Source of the DNA: Isoetes taiwanensis
Lineage: Eukaryota > Streptophyta > Lycopodiopsida > Isoetales > Isoetaceae
Assembly: GCA_021234155.1 (NCBI GenBank)
Contig: JAJEKV010000041.1
Span: 7,574,917 to 7,638,916, forward strand
Direction: 5' to 3'
Length of the DNA stretch: 64,000 nucleotides
Both the position numbers and the translations under genes were made by a program. This document shows, in pieces, positions 23,902-35,547 of the stretch (its first letter is position 1; every line of letters starts with the position of its first letter). The notes beneath the pieces were generated by a model. That model made no database searches and was not told where the DNA came from. It saw nothing but the letters and a program-made list of their open reading frames with translations.

Positions 23902-24834
23902 CCTCACTATCGATTGTTTCATTCTCGCAATAAAGTTCAACTGCTGACCCTCACTGTCCAAGGTCCACATTGGCCTACACATTCCCGGTATATCAGAACC
24001 AATACCTGGAGCAGAGATCATGTCCGTGACGACCCCTGATCTGCAGGATCACTTCAAGCAGCAGTCTCAACTCCTCTATTAGTCCGCAGGTGTGATTTGC
24101 TCCTCGTTCGTGGAGCTGGAGCCAGAGGCCTGCAACGCACTGAGCTGCAATCGAGAGCTCAACCCTGAGGCAGTTCCTTTCACTGCTATCTATAAATGAG
24201 GTCACATATAAATGCCCTTCATGCATGGACTATGCATATCAGATCTTATAGCATGTACATTTGAGCTAATTTAGAAATTACCTCCTTACATAGAGCGAAT
24301 CTTGCAAGTTTTTGGGAGGTCTGGTGAACGCTCAAGCCAATCTGAGAAGCTCACCCATTAAACTCTGATTGTATAGAGGCACTAATATGAGGACCCTGCA
24401 ACCTTGTCGATCCTCCATCTAACGTACCATTTTGGCACCGAAGAAGATGCAAATGCTAGCGGCCTTCTTAGTCCTTCTGCAATAACATGAAATTTACCTA
24501 TTCTATATCTATAAGGCAAAACCTTAGATCCCAACGCCCGGCAGCTTTTAAAATTGACCTAACATATCTAAAAAAATGGCATTGATCCAACAGTTGAATT
24601 TCGGCCAAACGACTTAGGATCTGACGCCAATTCCCTTCACCAATTTCATAACTGTTACACAGCTCTTGCTGCACTAAGTAAATTCCGGCAAAAGAACATT
24701 TTGAGCCAATTGTCTTCATAAGCAGGATACCATGCAAAACTATTTGAGCAGACTGGCGGGCAAACTTGCTTCCCTTAGGATTCCTTTGAAAATCACCAAG
24801 GCTTTCCACGCAACAATAAGCTATGCATGCTAGC

Positions 24835-24929
24835 CAATCCAATCCAATCCAATCCATAGACCAGACCCTAATCTACACAATCCAATCCAATCCAATCCAA
24901 TCCATAGACCAGACCCTAATCTACACAAC
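24835..24929. repeat. Tandem repeat with (AATCC)n core
   Basis: AATCC pentamers followed by ATAGACCAGACCCTAATCTA and CACAA occur twice in a row. This lies within gamma copy A. Confidence 0.85.
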
Positions 24930-25157
24930 CCTAAAATGAACCCTAAAAATAATGGGAGGATATTCACAACCAGCACAAAAAAGCCCCCACCGCAGGATTT
25001 GCCCCCTTTTCCAAAATCAACGGCTTACAAAAGGGTGCACTCTAGAAATACTATTTAGTACACCTGGATGAATACGGCCACCAAATCATATGAAAACCTT
25101 AGAGAAAACAGTACAAAAACACAAAAAGAAACCCCCTGTTATAATGCTACATATCAA

Positions 25158-26050
25158 GCACACAGCAACCCATTTAATGCCAAATTTGCATATCCAGGTC
25201 CAGGCAGATCGATTCTTCAAAATATGGCAATGCGAAGAAGCTGAGGGGAGTGTGATAGACGAACTCCATGCACGTAGTGCACAGTGGATGTGGTGATACA
25301 CCACAAAGCATACTTCTCCCAGACCTACTTGTGGTGATGGATTGCAGGAAGGAGGCATTCTTTAATACGCTTCTGCCCACAAATGAAAGCGATAATTCCT
25401 AGAAAAGATGATAGTTCCTAGAAAAGATGAGCGAAAAAAAGTTATGTTTTTCGCCCTTACAACAAGCAGCTCGGTTTTGCCATATCTCTAAGAGGGCTTT
25501 CATATATAGAAATTTATACAACTCATTTGCACGTATATGAGCGGGGAATCGAACTATTTTGCAACAAACACCAATGGAGACATGCATAATTAGGCTTCAT
25601 GGCAAACGAAAACATGGCATAAGACTTGCACTTTCTTCTTGATGTTGGAACTCCCTGATAGGCAATCACACATGTCAGGTAGAAAAGTGTTTTTTCATCT
25701 TTCCCAATCTTGCATTTTCTTAGGTAAGTAGAGTCTTCTTTAACTTCTAGCCTCTACTTAGATTTTTTATCATAACCATGTAAATACAATCTAGGCATAA
25801 CAATGTAAATCCAATGTAGGCGCTTCTTAACTTCTAACCTCTACATCATAACAATGTAAATCCAATCTAAGCATAAACTAGTAAATCAAATCTAGGCCCC
25901 TCTAAAAGAAATGCCTGTATGTAATAACTCAAACTTCACCATTCAAATATTGCATCATTTAAAAACTTAAGCTTCGCGAGAAGAACTCCAAATTATTAAG
26001 TCCATAAGTGAAATCCCAATGTATGTCGAATGCACACGCATTTTTCTTTT
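25158..26050. other. Intergenic, no gene seen
   Basis: AT-rich. Around 25740-25900 a short motif (TAACAATGTAAATCCAATCTA type) recurs three times. No coding support. Confidence 0.5.
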
Positions 26051-26195
26051 TGCTTTTTTTTGGGTTGCCCCTAGGGGGGCAAACCCTTGTTTATGTGGGT
26101 TTTTGGCATATCCTAGGTATATGCTAGAATATCCCTAGGATATGCTGGTGACTGCTAAAAACCTATTCTTCCCTGTAAATGCTCGGTCACCTGCG
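26051..26195 (+). repeat. Dispersed repeat alpha, copy 2
   Basis: The T-run, GGGTTGCCCCTAGGGGGGCA, AAACCCTTGTTT and GGTGACTGCTAAAAACC match 312-455 in order and orientation. As in copy 1, host-gene fragments start directly after it. Confidence 0.75.
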
Positions 26196-26327
26196 TTGTG
26201 GGCTCCTGCATCGCATCTCTATTTTTATGGGTTGGCTCATGCATTCATATCTTTATTTTGTGGATACAGATGTCATTGCTCTGCCTTTGTTTCTATATAC
26301 GTCATAGTATGGGTTTTTGGATTGTAG

Positions 26328-26408
26328 ACCATGTTTCATGATCCAGATGCTGCAAGGAGAGCTTTTGTGGAATCAACTCTGATAGATGGTTCGTCAATAG
26401 AGCTCTGA
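26328..26408 (+). pseudogene. RRM RNA-binding protein exon fragment (RBM24/38-like plant family)
   Basis: After an AG acceptor (26326-26327) the frame reads TMFHDPDAARRAFVESTLID and then a stop. It corresponds to the end of an RRM in plant single-RRM proteins, where VTFRDPDAARRA is followed by a conserved IDGR segment. Only this one exon end is present, without the RNP motifs, so the call rests on about 20 residues. Confidence 0.5.
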
Positions 26409-26463
26409 TCATTTTCGTAGTGGCCTTATCACTTCCCATTGGCTTGCATTTTTCATAATGCAG

Positions 26464-27251
26464 ATTCAACAGGTTTTAGTTGATTTCAAAACTCCTGCTG
26501 TGGTCACCTGATGAGGTAATGAAGCATCACCTACTGTGCTCACTGGATGAGGTGCATGTTTTAGGCAGAAGGGAATGCAAAGCTCGAAGATTATACATGT
26601 ACATTGATGAGAAGATGAGGCCCTCCTACACCCATCAGAAAGACTTGGATTCAGGTAAGCTCCTTCACTCTTTGATTCCCTTCTTAGCCAACCATCTCAT
26701 TCGTCTTTTAATGGATTGAAGCGAATAATACATTAAACATGCTTTCAAATCCAGATCGTTATTCATGGAATCCATTTCCAAAACCACCGATGAAAGAGAC
26801 ACGCATTTTGGAGCCTTATAACTGCCAGGGCAGTGAATCGAGATCATTAATAGAGTGCAAGAAAAGCTGGAAATCATGGCTCAAAGCTAACTGGAAAAAT
26901 AGTAACAAAGAGCACGATGATATTTCTTTTAGATGTATGAGCTCCTAAATGGAGATAGAGACCCTCACTTGTTTATTTTCTGGACTGTAAGTGATCTTTA
27001 ATGACTCCATTCTAGTTATGGCACACAAGATCCACGTGTTTGCCTCTTTCTGACAGAGTACCACTTACTTTTGCTTCTGTATTTCCTGCATTTGTCTTCC
27101 ACAGGCAGATTCTTACAAGGCATCTGGCTTCTATAACATGAGATGCACAGGATTTGTGCAAACCAGTGGCAAAATACTACTTGGAGGAAGCATTTCTACT
27201 TTATCAAGTCCTGATGCAAGCCTCTACTTCAAAAAATTTGTCATTTTCAAG
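26464..27251 (+). pseudogene. Neprosin-domain (DUF239) protein fragments
   Basis: Neprosin-family proteins are secreted prolyl-endopeptidase-like enzymes, abundant in plants. A first segment after an AG acceptor (26462-26463) reads QVLVDFKTPAVVT, close to the family's NKPAVKTI start, before the frame breaks; MRPSYTHQKDLDSG (26613-26654) precedes a GT donor. A later exon (27105-27251) reads ASGFYNMRCTGFVQTSGKIL and LGGSIS, matching the conserved GCYNLLCSGFVQ...IALGA block, and ends at an AAG|GTATGC donor just where the family continues with DPKHGNWW. The piece at 26739-26948 is not recognised. Most of the catalytic domain is absent, so this is a fragment with introns retained. Confidence 0.6.
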
Positions 27252-27401
27252 GTATGCTTGGTTATAGGAACTTGCCATTACTTGTCTGGCTTGATAATAT
27301 GTTTAACCTTCTTTTTAGCTAGTTAAGTTAATACCCTGTTACCGTAGGACCATAAACTTCCTCTTGATATATTGCATGGATGGTCTTCACGATTCTTGCA
27401 G

Positions 27402-27526
27402 GTGGACAGGAAGTTGTGCTGGTAATGTGGCAGCTTGAGTCTGGAAAACAACAATTTTTACCAAGACTTGGGGGCCCTATTTCATACATTGCTGACAGTC
27501 CAGATCCTTCTAAATTTTTTACGTGA
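27402..27526 (+). pseudogene. WDR75-like WD40 protein exon fragment
   Basis: After an AG acceptor (27400-27401) the frame reads GGQEVVLVMWQLESGKQQFL and PRLGGPISYIADSPDPSK before a stop at 27526. GG.E.VLVLWQL.....LPRLG.PI and DSPDPS are landmarks of the WDR75/NAN1 family, which works in early ribosome biogenesis. One exon only. It is the third gene family downstream of alpha copy 2. Confidence 0.62.
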
Positions 27527-30454
27527 GATCAATGATTTGTGTCATAAACTACTTACACATTCTTTTTTATTCATGTCTCACACACGGTTTCATTTACGTT
27601 AAGTTTGTTGATAATTCCATAAAATTTTTGAACATTGGAAGCGTGAAAATAGAGGGAATGGTTCAAAGCACCAAGGTTATATTTTTCTTTTGTGTGTTCT
27701 AGATGTATTGTTTGGCCTTATCTTGGTGTATTTAGCATATTCAATATTTTGCCCACGTGAAAGTTATAAATATAAGAGCAACACGAGCTATCTTTGGAGC
27801 CTCGGAGAAAGGCAAAAGATCGTTACGCCTCTTGTCAATTCGGTGCACTTTTATGATCAAGCAGATTTGATAGGCATATTGCAGAGGTTTGTTTTTTTCT
27901 TATGTTAGGTTAATGGAAACATATAATCTTTGAACAATGGCAACATGGAATAGGTTCAGGTTCGTAGATCTCTATTTTTATCGTTTCTTAAGATCAAGTA
28001 AAAAAATTGTGATTGTAATTTCGTTACAATAGGTTCAAGTCCTTCAAAAGAACTATGTTTCGGGGTCCGAGGATTCAATCACATTCTGTAAATTGATGTG
28101 CTTTATAGATTTGTCACTAAATATTGTGTCCGATAAATATTTTTGGCCCTATGATTTAATTTTGGTGGTTGTACTTGGATTTTCGGCTGATGGCTTGGAT
28201 ATGGCCACGGTTGATATTAGAGTTCCAGATGAAAGTATAGGTGGTACATTTCTGTATTGTTTGTTCAAGTGGGGCAAGTCCACAGATAGGCAGTTTGATC
28301 TTTTGCTATTCAGATTGAATAAGAAATGTCTACATTCAATCCGATTTAAAGCAAGGTCTTTAGGGCGTATATGGTAAACCTTTTAGGTAGGAGGGCGTCC
28401 TACCTCATACAAGAAAGTTGAGGGCATTTTTCAAAGCTCATACAGCATTCTCTTTATGATGACCACAGCAAGTTGCTCCACGAGCCCGTCCTGGCCATTC
28501 TGATATGCATCATACTTTCAAAAGCAGCAGAATTGTCCCGTAGTTCTGGGTTGTTTGCAATGATGGAAGAAGCTTATATGACAATTATCCAACGAAAAGC
28601 CCGGAGTTGGGAGTTGTTCTACACATTGCATAACATTTGGTATCCATGGCATGCAATTTTTTTATGAGAAGTTCCACATGCACATCAAATACGTTTCTAA
28701 ACTTCTTTTAAATGTATGTTATTTTGCAGCGTTACTGAGCGTAATTAAGATACAGATCCAGAGCTTATGACCCTTGAATCAGGAACAGAGCATTCTCATA
28801 GTTTTTTATTTGTTCTGCAGATGCAGAACGAAGTGGGCAAATAAAGATATTCATCCCTTGAAATGTTTCTTTTGCAAAGCTGGTTGGCCTCTTATAGAAG
28901 CTTAGTGAAAAAGAAGCAACCGTAGTTCGCTTATGGACGGTTGTAGACTTTTACTTTTGCCATTTCTATGGAATCATTGTGATAGATTGGTCCTTAGGAT
29001 GGGTGTTCTATTTGCAGTGCACTTTGGCGTTTTGATGGCTTATATGAACAAGAATATTATTTTATAGAGAAATATATTTGCACGACATAAAAGTGTACCA
29101 AGCCTCTATCTAATGTTTGCAAAGGCAAGCTTAGTCTACGCAAGTTGTGTGAGACCATGGAACGTTTGGAATGTATGAAGTTTGTAATCGTTAGCAAAAA
29201 TGTATGGGCGTTTTTTTTAATTGCACTTTGTCTTTTTGATGGCTTCTATGAACAAGATTTTTATTTGATAGAGAAATTTATTTGAACGGCATAGAAGTGT
29301 CCCAAGGCTCTACCTAATGTTTGTAAAGAGAAGCTTAGTCTATGCAAGATGTGAGATCATGAAACTCTTTTTCTTTTGTGGCACAAACAATTTCTTGCAA
29401 TTTAGTTTGCTTTATAAGGCATAAGGGAGAAGTAAACGATCCATTGATCAAATGCATGCTTAATATATATTGCGATGTTATTAATTGCGCACAACCCGGG
29501 AGTGATTTACGCCTTTGTAATTGACATTGGTGTGCTACATAATATTGCAAAAGGATTAGTTCATCCAAAGCTATATATGTGGATTAGAGTCCAAATGCCC
29601 ACAGGCCTCGAAATTGTAATTGAAGTAATGTTAAGAAGTCTACAAAATGTTAACTTGAAGGGTTAAATCATCTATACCGCTTTCGGGATAGACACACTTA
29701 ACTTCACATCGTCCTTCAATACAATCAACTATGATAAACTTCGTTATAATTCTTGGGGAACAGTTTAAACTTCAAGGTAATCCCAAATAACGCCTAACCA
29801 CAACACTTGGGCAAAGCTCCCTATCTTGGCGGGTCTTATTTTTCAAACACTATCATAAGCACTTATGATGCAAGTCATGATGTAAGAATAGCGATCTAAT
29901 TGTCGCCCGATAATCCGGCAACATCATATTTTAAATTCTTTTGGTGCCTAATAATGTTGAACTCCCATTCGGGTTGAGCGCGATGCAATTTCCATTTGCA
30001 TCCGACCTTTGATATGAGATGTGGAGTCCGAGACCATTACCACTATATGTTAGGAGAGAGACTATCTACAACAACATTTCAGAATGTAATGTGCACATGA
30101 TCTACACTGATTCGTTCGTCTCTCTATAAGGCACACGGCATTGTTGTAGTGTTCATTGCAAGGAGAAAGATCAATGTGGTATTTAAGATCAAAGCATTTT
30201 GGAGTGTTTTGGTTTATAGAAGACAAATCTGTAGTAGATATCGAAAGATTCTTGAGGAACTCTAATCGAGAACACTGTAATGATGATATTATTTTTGCTA
30301 ACAAACCGCCTTCCATTCACAAACATTCTCTGATTGCATCTAAAATTAGGACTCAAGGAAGGCAATACCAACAAACCCCTTAGTCTGATATGGATTTAGT
30401 GGAGATTTTGATGGAGACTCACTCCATGTATTTGTTCCATGGTCCGTATTATCT
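27527..30454. other. Unassigned DNA, possible further gene pieces
   Basis: Open frames at 27690-27908, 28093-28377 and 28473-28667 (plus) are not recognised. They may be remains of captured exons or chance. 29012-29362 is an imperfect repeat, listed separately. The rest shows nothing. Confidence 0.4.
29012..29362. repeat. Imperfect direct repeat, about 150 bp, two units
   Basis: Units at about 29012 and 29218 share TTTTGATGGCTT, ATGAACAAGA, ATAGAGAAAT, GTGTCCCAAG-type, CTAATGTTTG and AAGCTTAGTCTA. Both are non-coding. Confidence 0.7.
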
Positions 30455-30490
30455 CGAAGGGCAACCCTCCGTGCGCAGCACCTTGTTTTC
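30455..30490 (+). repeat. Dispersed repeat beta, copy 2
   Basis: Same GGGCAACCCTCCGTGCGCAG and CACCTTGTTTTC string as at 11291-11325. It lies 4.4 kb downstream of alpha copy 2. Confidence 0.6.
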
Positions 30491-30690
30491 TTTTTAACAT
30501 TAATTATTTTATACACAAGGTCTGTCTTTTGTATAAAACATCTTGTGCACTAACCTCGAACAAACGCGATAAATTTCTTGTATATATAATCTTCGTGCTC
30601 TTGTTATTGGTATCAATATATGGTATACATCCGTTGGCTTCAATTTGTTTTGTATAGTTCATGTGTTATAAGAAAAAATAAAAAACAAAA

Positions 30691-30715
<25 letters not shown>
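30691..30715. repeat. (ATT)n microsatellite
   Basis: About eight ATT units, close to the 3' tail of LINE copy 1. Confidence 0.9.
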
Positions 30716-30721
<6 letters not shown>

Positions 30722-31002
30722 AAATACTGACGTGACGTCAGCACCTTTACTTTTCAAAAAGAAAAAGGAGAAGAAAGAAAGAAAGAAGTTTATTATGTCC
30801 ATTGGGAGGCCTCAAAGGGCCTATTAGACAATAATTATTCACACATCATTATAAAACAATAGATGAGTCTCTGAGTCCTCATCCAGCTCATCACTCTCAC
30901 TCCAAGTATCTATGTCATCTATATTTACATCATTTTGGGTATCCAAGCAGGAATCCCTATATTTGAGAAGTTCAATTACATATTTCCCCAAAATGTCACC
31001 TT

Positions 31003-32920
31003 TTAAGGTAAATAGTCATTATAGTGTATCCCGTACTCCTCCTTCAACATACCATACGCTTCACATTGGAGTAACGTATAATATTCATCTTCTACTTGTC
31101 GCGCGTCACATAACTTGCAGTACCTTTTGTCCCTTGGTACGATATGACTCCATCTCCCCACTTCGACCCCAAGATGATGTGAGCTTATTCGAATTCGGCA
31201 TATAGCATGTCTTTTTTGAATGGAAAGGTCCTCATTCAAGTGACTTGCTGGTTCCAAATTGGGATTTATATTCATCTTGTACAAGTTCATCTTTCTCTTA
31301 GGTTGTGACCACATCTTCTTATATATCTTATCAGATACCCACCTTCGCAGTTTCGAGTCTACGAATACCACCTCGTCCCAAGATATATCCCACTTTACCA
31401 ACCATTGCGTAACATCCAACAAAATCCCCTTCTCCTTGCTAGACATTAGGGCCATACGCGTAATCCTGGACTCCTCCATGCGTAGTACCTTTTTAAGGTA
31501 TGAAATGCATCTTATAATTGCTTCACCTTCTAGAGGCAAGAGCCCACTTTCAGCCAACATCAACGGGTATGGTGTCTGAGCTTTTACCCCCAATTCAAGC
31601 CTTAAAATTTTTTTCTGAACTTGCTCTATGTCATTCCACAAATATTGTGGGAGATTGGTTCAAAGTGTAGAAATTCCTTTTCTACACTTTGAACCAATGA
31701 TTGGAAAAGTCGTACCTTAAGGTGCCACGACCATAGGTGTGATCTCCTACACATGCTTTGTAGCGCATATAACGCTTTTTGGCCTCCCTCTAGCAGTTGC
31801 GATATACAAGCATTCCACCTGTGATTTCTGCTGAAAATAAGGCCCAGATATTTGTAAGAATCACACATAGTTACCTGACTTCCCTTATATCTGAAAATGG
31901 ATTCTTGTCTTAGAACACCAACTGCCATAATATTTGTCTTTTCTAGATTCACCTGCATACCCATTTGGTCACAAAAAGCCGTCAAACCATCTAAATGTCT
32001 CTGCATGTGCTCTTTGAATCGTGCAAAAGTGACCACATCATCCGCATACAACCACATACCCATGCACCTCTGTACCCCCGGGCAATTAACACAGAGCCAC
32101 TCCTCTAAGCTGTCAATAAATATGCCAAATAATGTAGGGGATAGCGGACACCCTTGCTTAACCCCTACATTATGCAATCTTTTATTTCCAAAGAGAAAGG
32201 GTGAGACAGTTGTACAAGCACCTTATCATAAAGTACTCGTACCGCGTCCCTAAGCTCACAAGGTACATTTAGTTTTTCTAATCTGCTCCACAATTGGTTT
32301 CTTGGCACTTTGTCGAAGGCTTTCTTAAAATCCACAAAAGCCACAAACACTGGTTTCTTTGAGCCCTTCACATTATCAAATATAGGTTTCAACACAAGTA
32401 TATGGTCTAAAGTGGATCTTCCTGGTCGAAAACCAGCCTGTGATTCTGCCCTTTTTTTATTAAGTTCTGCCCAAGAACTTATCCTCTTTTTTAGAATTGT
32501 GGAAAATAATTTAGAGAGTAAACTACTTACCATAATTGTTTGGTAGTTGTTCACCTCATTTATTGGCCCGCCTTTATACACCGGGACTACTCTATTCCGA
32601 CACCAGTCAGAGGGGAATCCCTTCTTCATCATCATATTGAATATATTTGCCACCAGAGGATGTATTAGGGGCCCTGCTCACTTTAAATGTTCAGCCTTTA
32701 AGCCATGAATGTCTTGAGCCTTACCATTTGCAAGAGATGCAATGCCATCCGCAATCTCCTCTACGGAAATTGATAAGTCTGATTTCCAGCCTTCTCCCTC
32801 CTTGGCTATGCCTTCATCGTGGTACAAGCCGACCACATATCTCCATAACTCCTGCGCACATAATGGAATCTCCTCTTGCTTATGGCTCCTAAGACCACGC
32901 CAGAATAGAGAGACAATCAT
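31003..32920 (-). pseudogene. LINE copy 1 ORF2: reverse transcriptase and C-terminal domain
   Basis: Pieces in order on the minus strand are 32920-32678 (LANGKAQDIHGLKAEHLK), 32653-32165, 32177-31626 and 31641-31003. RT landmarks are NRVVPVYKGG, QAGFRPGRSTLDHI, FVDFKKAFDKVPRNQLW, GVKQGCPLSPTLFGIFID and the catalytic YADD (32048-32037), then CDSYKYLG. The C-terminal part has KKMWSQPKRKMNLYK, HAICRIRISSHHLGVEVGRW and CKLCDARQVEDE, the cysteine/histidine domain usual after LINE RTs. Frame breaks occur between pieces, and an inverted repeat replaces the VVLYGCEIW segment near 31676. The endonuclease is missing through 5' truncation. Confidence 0.82.
31655..31697. repeat. Perfect inverted repeat (19-bp arms, 5-nt loop)
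   Basis: TTGGTTCAAAGTGTAGAAA at 31655-31673 is followed, after TTCCT, by its exact reverse complement at 31679-31697. The other two LINE copies have a normal VVLYGCEI-coding sequence here, so the palindrome is specific to copy 1. Confidence 0.92.
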
Positions 32921-33704
32921 ACTTTGTGTTTATATTTCTCTTGCACCTTCAACTGCTTGTATTCCTCCTTTCTCTTCTACTCTAGCATGGACTACTCTGC
33001 CCATTTGCAATGGTACATGGATGGCAAGCAGTGGGATTCCAAAGTCCCATTTGAATCTCTTCATCCTTTGTTATTGCAAGAGGTGGATCTCATTTTGAAC
33101 ATGGAAGCACATCCAGATTATGCTAAGTTTCTTGAGTTTTATACTCAAGAAATTGTCCCAAGTTGCATTTAAGGGACGTTGTATTCCTCGTGGGAGAATG
33201 ATTCTAAGGTAAGTTTTGCATTGAATGAAATGTTAATATCTTTCCATGTTTGGTGAAGCACGTAGGTGTTGGAGCTACATCAATGATAGCCAGGCTCGTG
33301 ACTTCCTCGACATGCTCGTATTGTGATCATGATCTTCATCATTGAGTTTGCTACCTCGACATGGTATTGGATGTATGAATAACCTTGGCAAGGAAATTAT
33401 GTGTAGAAAATATGGGTAAGCTTTTGCTTATGGACAAGCTACTACAACATGGCTAGATTGTGATTGAGATCACAGGCATCATCGAGACTTGGTCTTCTAG
33501 ATACATGTATAGTAGATATTGTAATGAACATCACATGTTATGGTTCGTGACATTGCACAACTATTGTCTTTGTATATATTTTTGGATCCTCTGGGGTCGG
33601 GCTTCTATGTTCGGTGGCCTAGATTGCTCCGGCATACTTATATTCATCTGTGTTTCTCTGTGGTATTTTTGTGATCTGTGACACCGGGCATAGTTCTCCT
33701 GGCA
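32386..33704. repeat. 1319-bp duplicated block, copy 1
   Basis: The block matches 62292-63610 without length change; by eye about six substitutions were noticed. It starts inside the LINE RT coding region and extends about 780 bp past the LINE 5' end into unrelated DNA. It is thus not a LINE insertion copy. A plus-strand frame at 32924-33172 (LQWYMDGKQW, FLEFYTQEIVPSCI) is preserved in both copies but not recognised. Confidence 0.9.
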
Positions 33705-35331
<1,627 letters not shown>

Positions 35332-35547
35332 CGTCTATGGGAGGCCTTGAAGGCCTATTAGACGACAATTTTAAATATCATTGTAAAATAATAGATGAGT
35401 TTCTGAGTCCTCATCTAGCTCATCACTCTCACTCAAATTGTCATTATCATCAACATTATGATTATGCATACAAACTTCTCTATACTATAAAAGCTCAATC
35501 AGATACTTCTCAATATCATCCCATAAGCATTGTGGCAAACTTGGTCC

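Larger units (their letters stand above)
22708..25157 (+). mobile_element. Dispersed element gamma, copy A (carries a PPR gene fragment)
   Basis: The left end (22708-23105) and right end (about 25030-25157) both match the ends of the 50041-52312 insertion in reverse complement. Shared left-end strings include GGCATATT, TTTATTCC, CTCGTTTGTGGG, GCTCTCGCTGCCCTA, CCGTGTGAATATGCACCC, GGGGGTTTAAGGGGG and GGGCCTAAATATTAATTACT. Shared right-end strings include CTCTAGA, AAATCATATGAAAACC, ACCCCCTGTTATAATGCTAC and ATAT. The middle differs between copies: here it holds a PPR fragment. A hairpin, GGGCCCTTCGGGCCC, lies at about 23036. No transposase is seen. No standard Helitron CTRR end or target duplication is evident. 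The class is unknown; a non-autonomous gene-capturing element is inferred. Confidence 0.7.
30756..32920 (-). mobile_element. LINE copy 1, 5'-truncated, with CTTT-rich 3' tail
   Basis: The minus-strand 3' end (30789 onward) has a 3' UTR block GTCTAATAGGCCC..., shared with copies 2 and 3. It runs into a CTTTCTTTCTTC-type tail (30756-30788). The 5' end stops abruptly near 32920 inside the region between endonuclease and RT. Sequence divergence from copies 2 and 3 is clear, so it is a separate, older or different subfamily. Confidence 0.82.

Noticed and set aside
25086-25358. 90-codon minus frame and 68-codon plus frame at the gamma right end
   Set aside because: They overlap on opposite strands across the gamma border and match no family.
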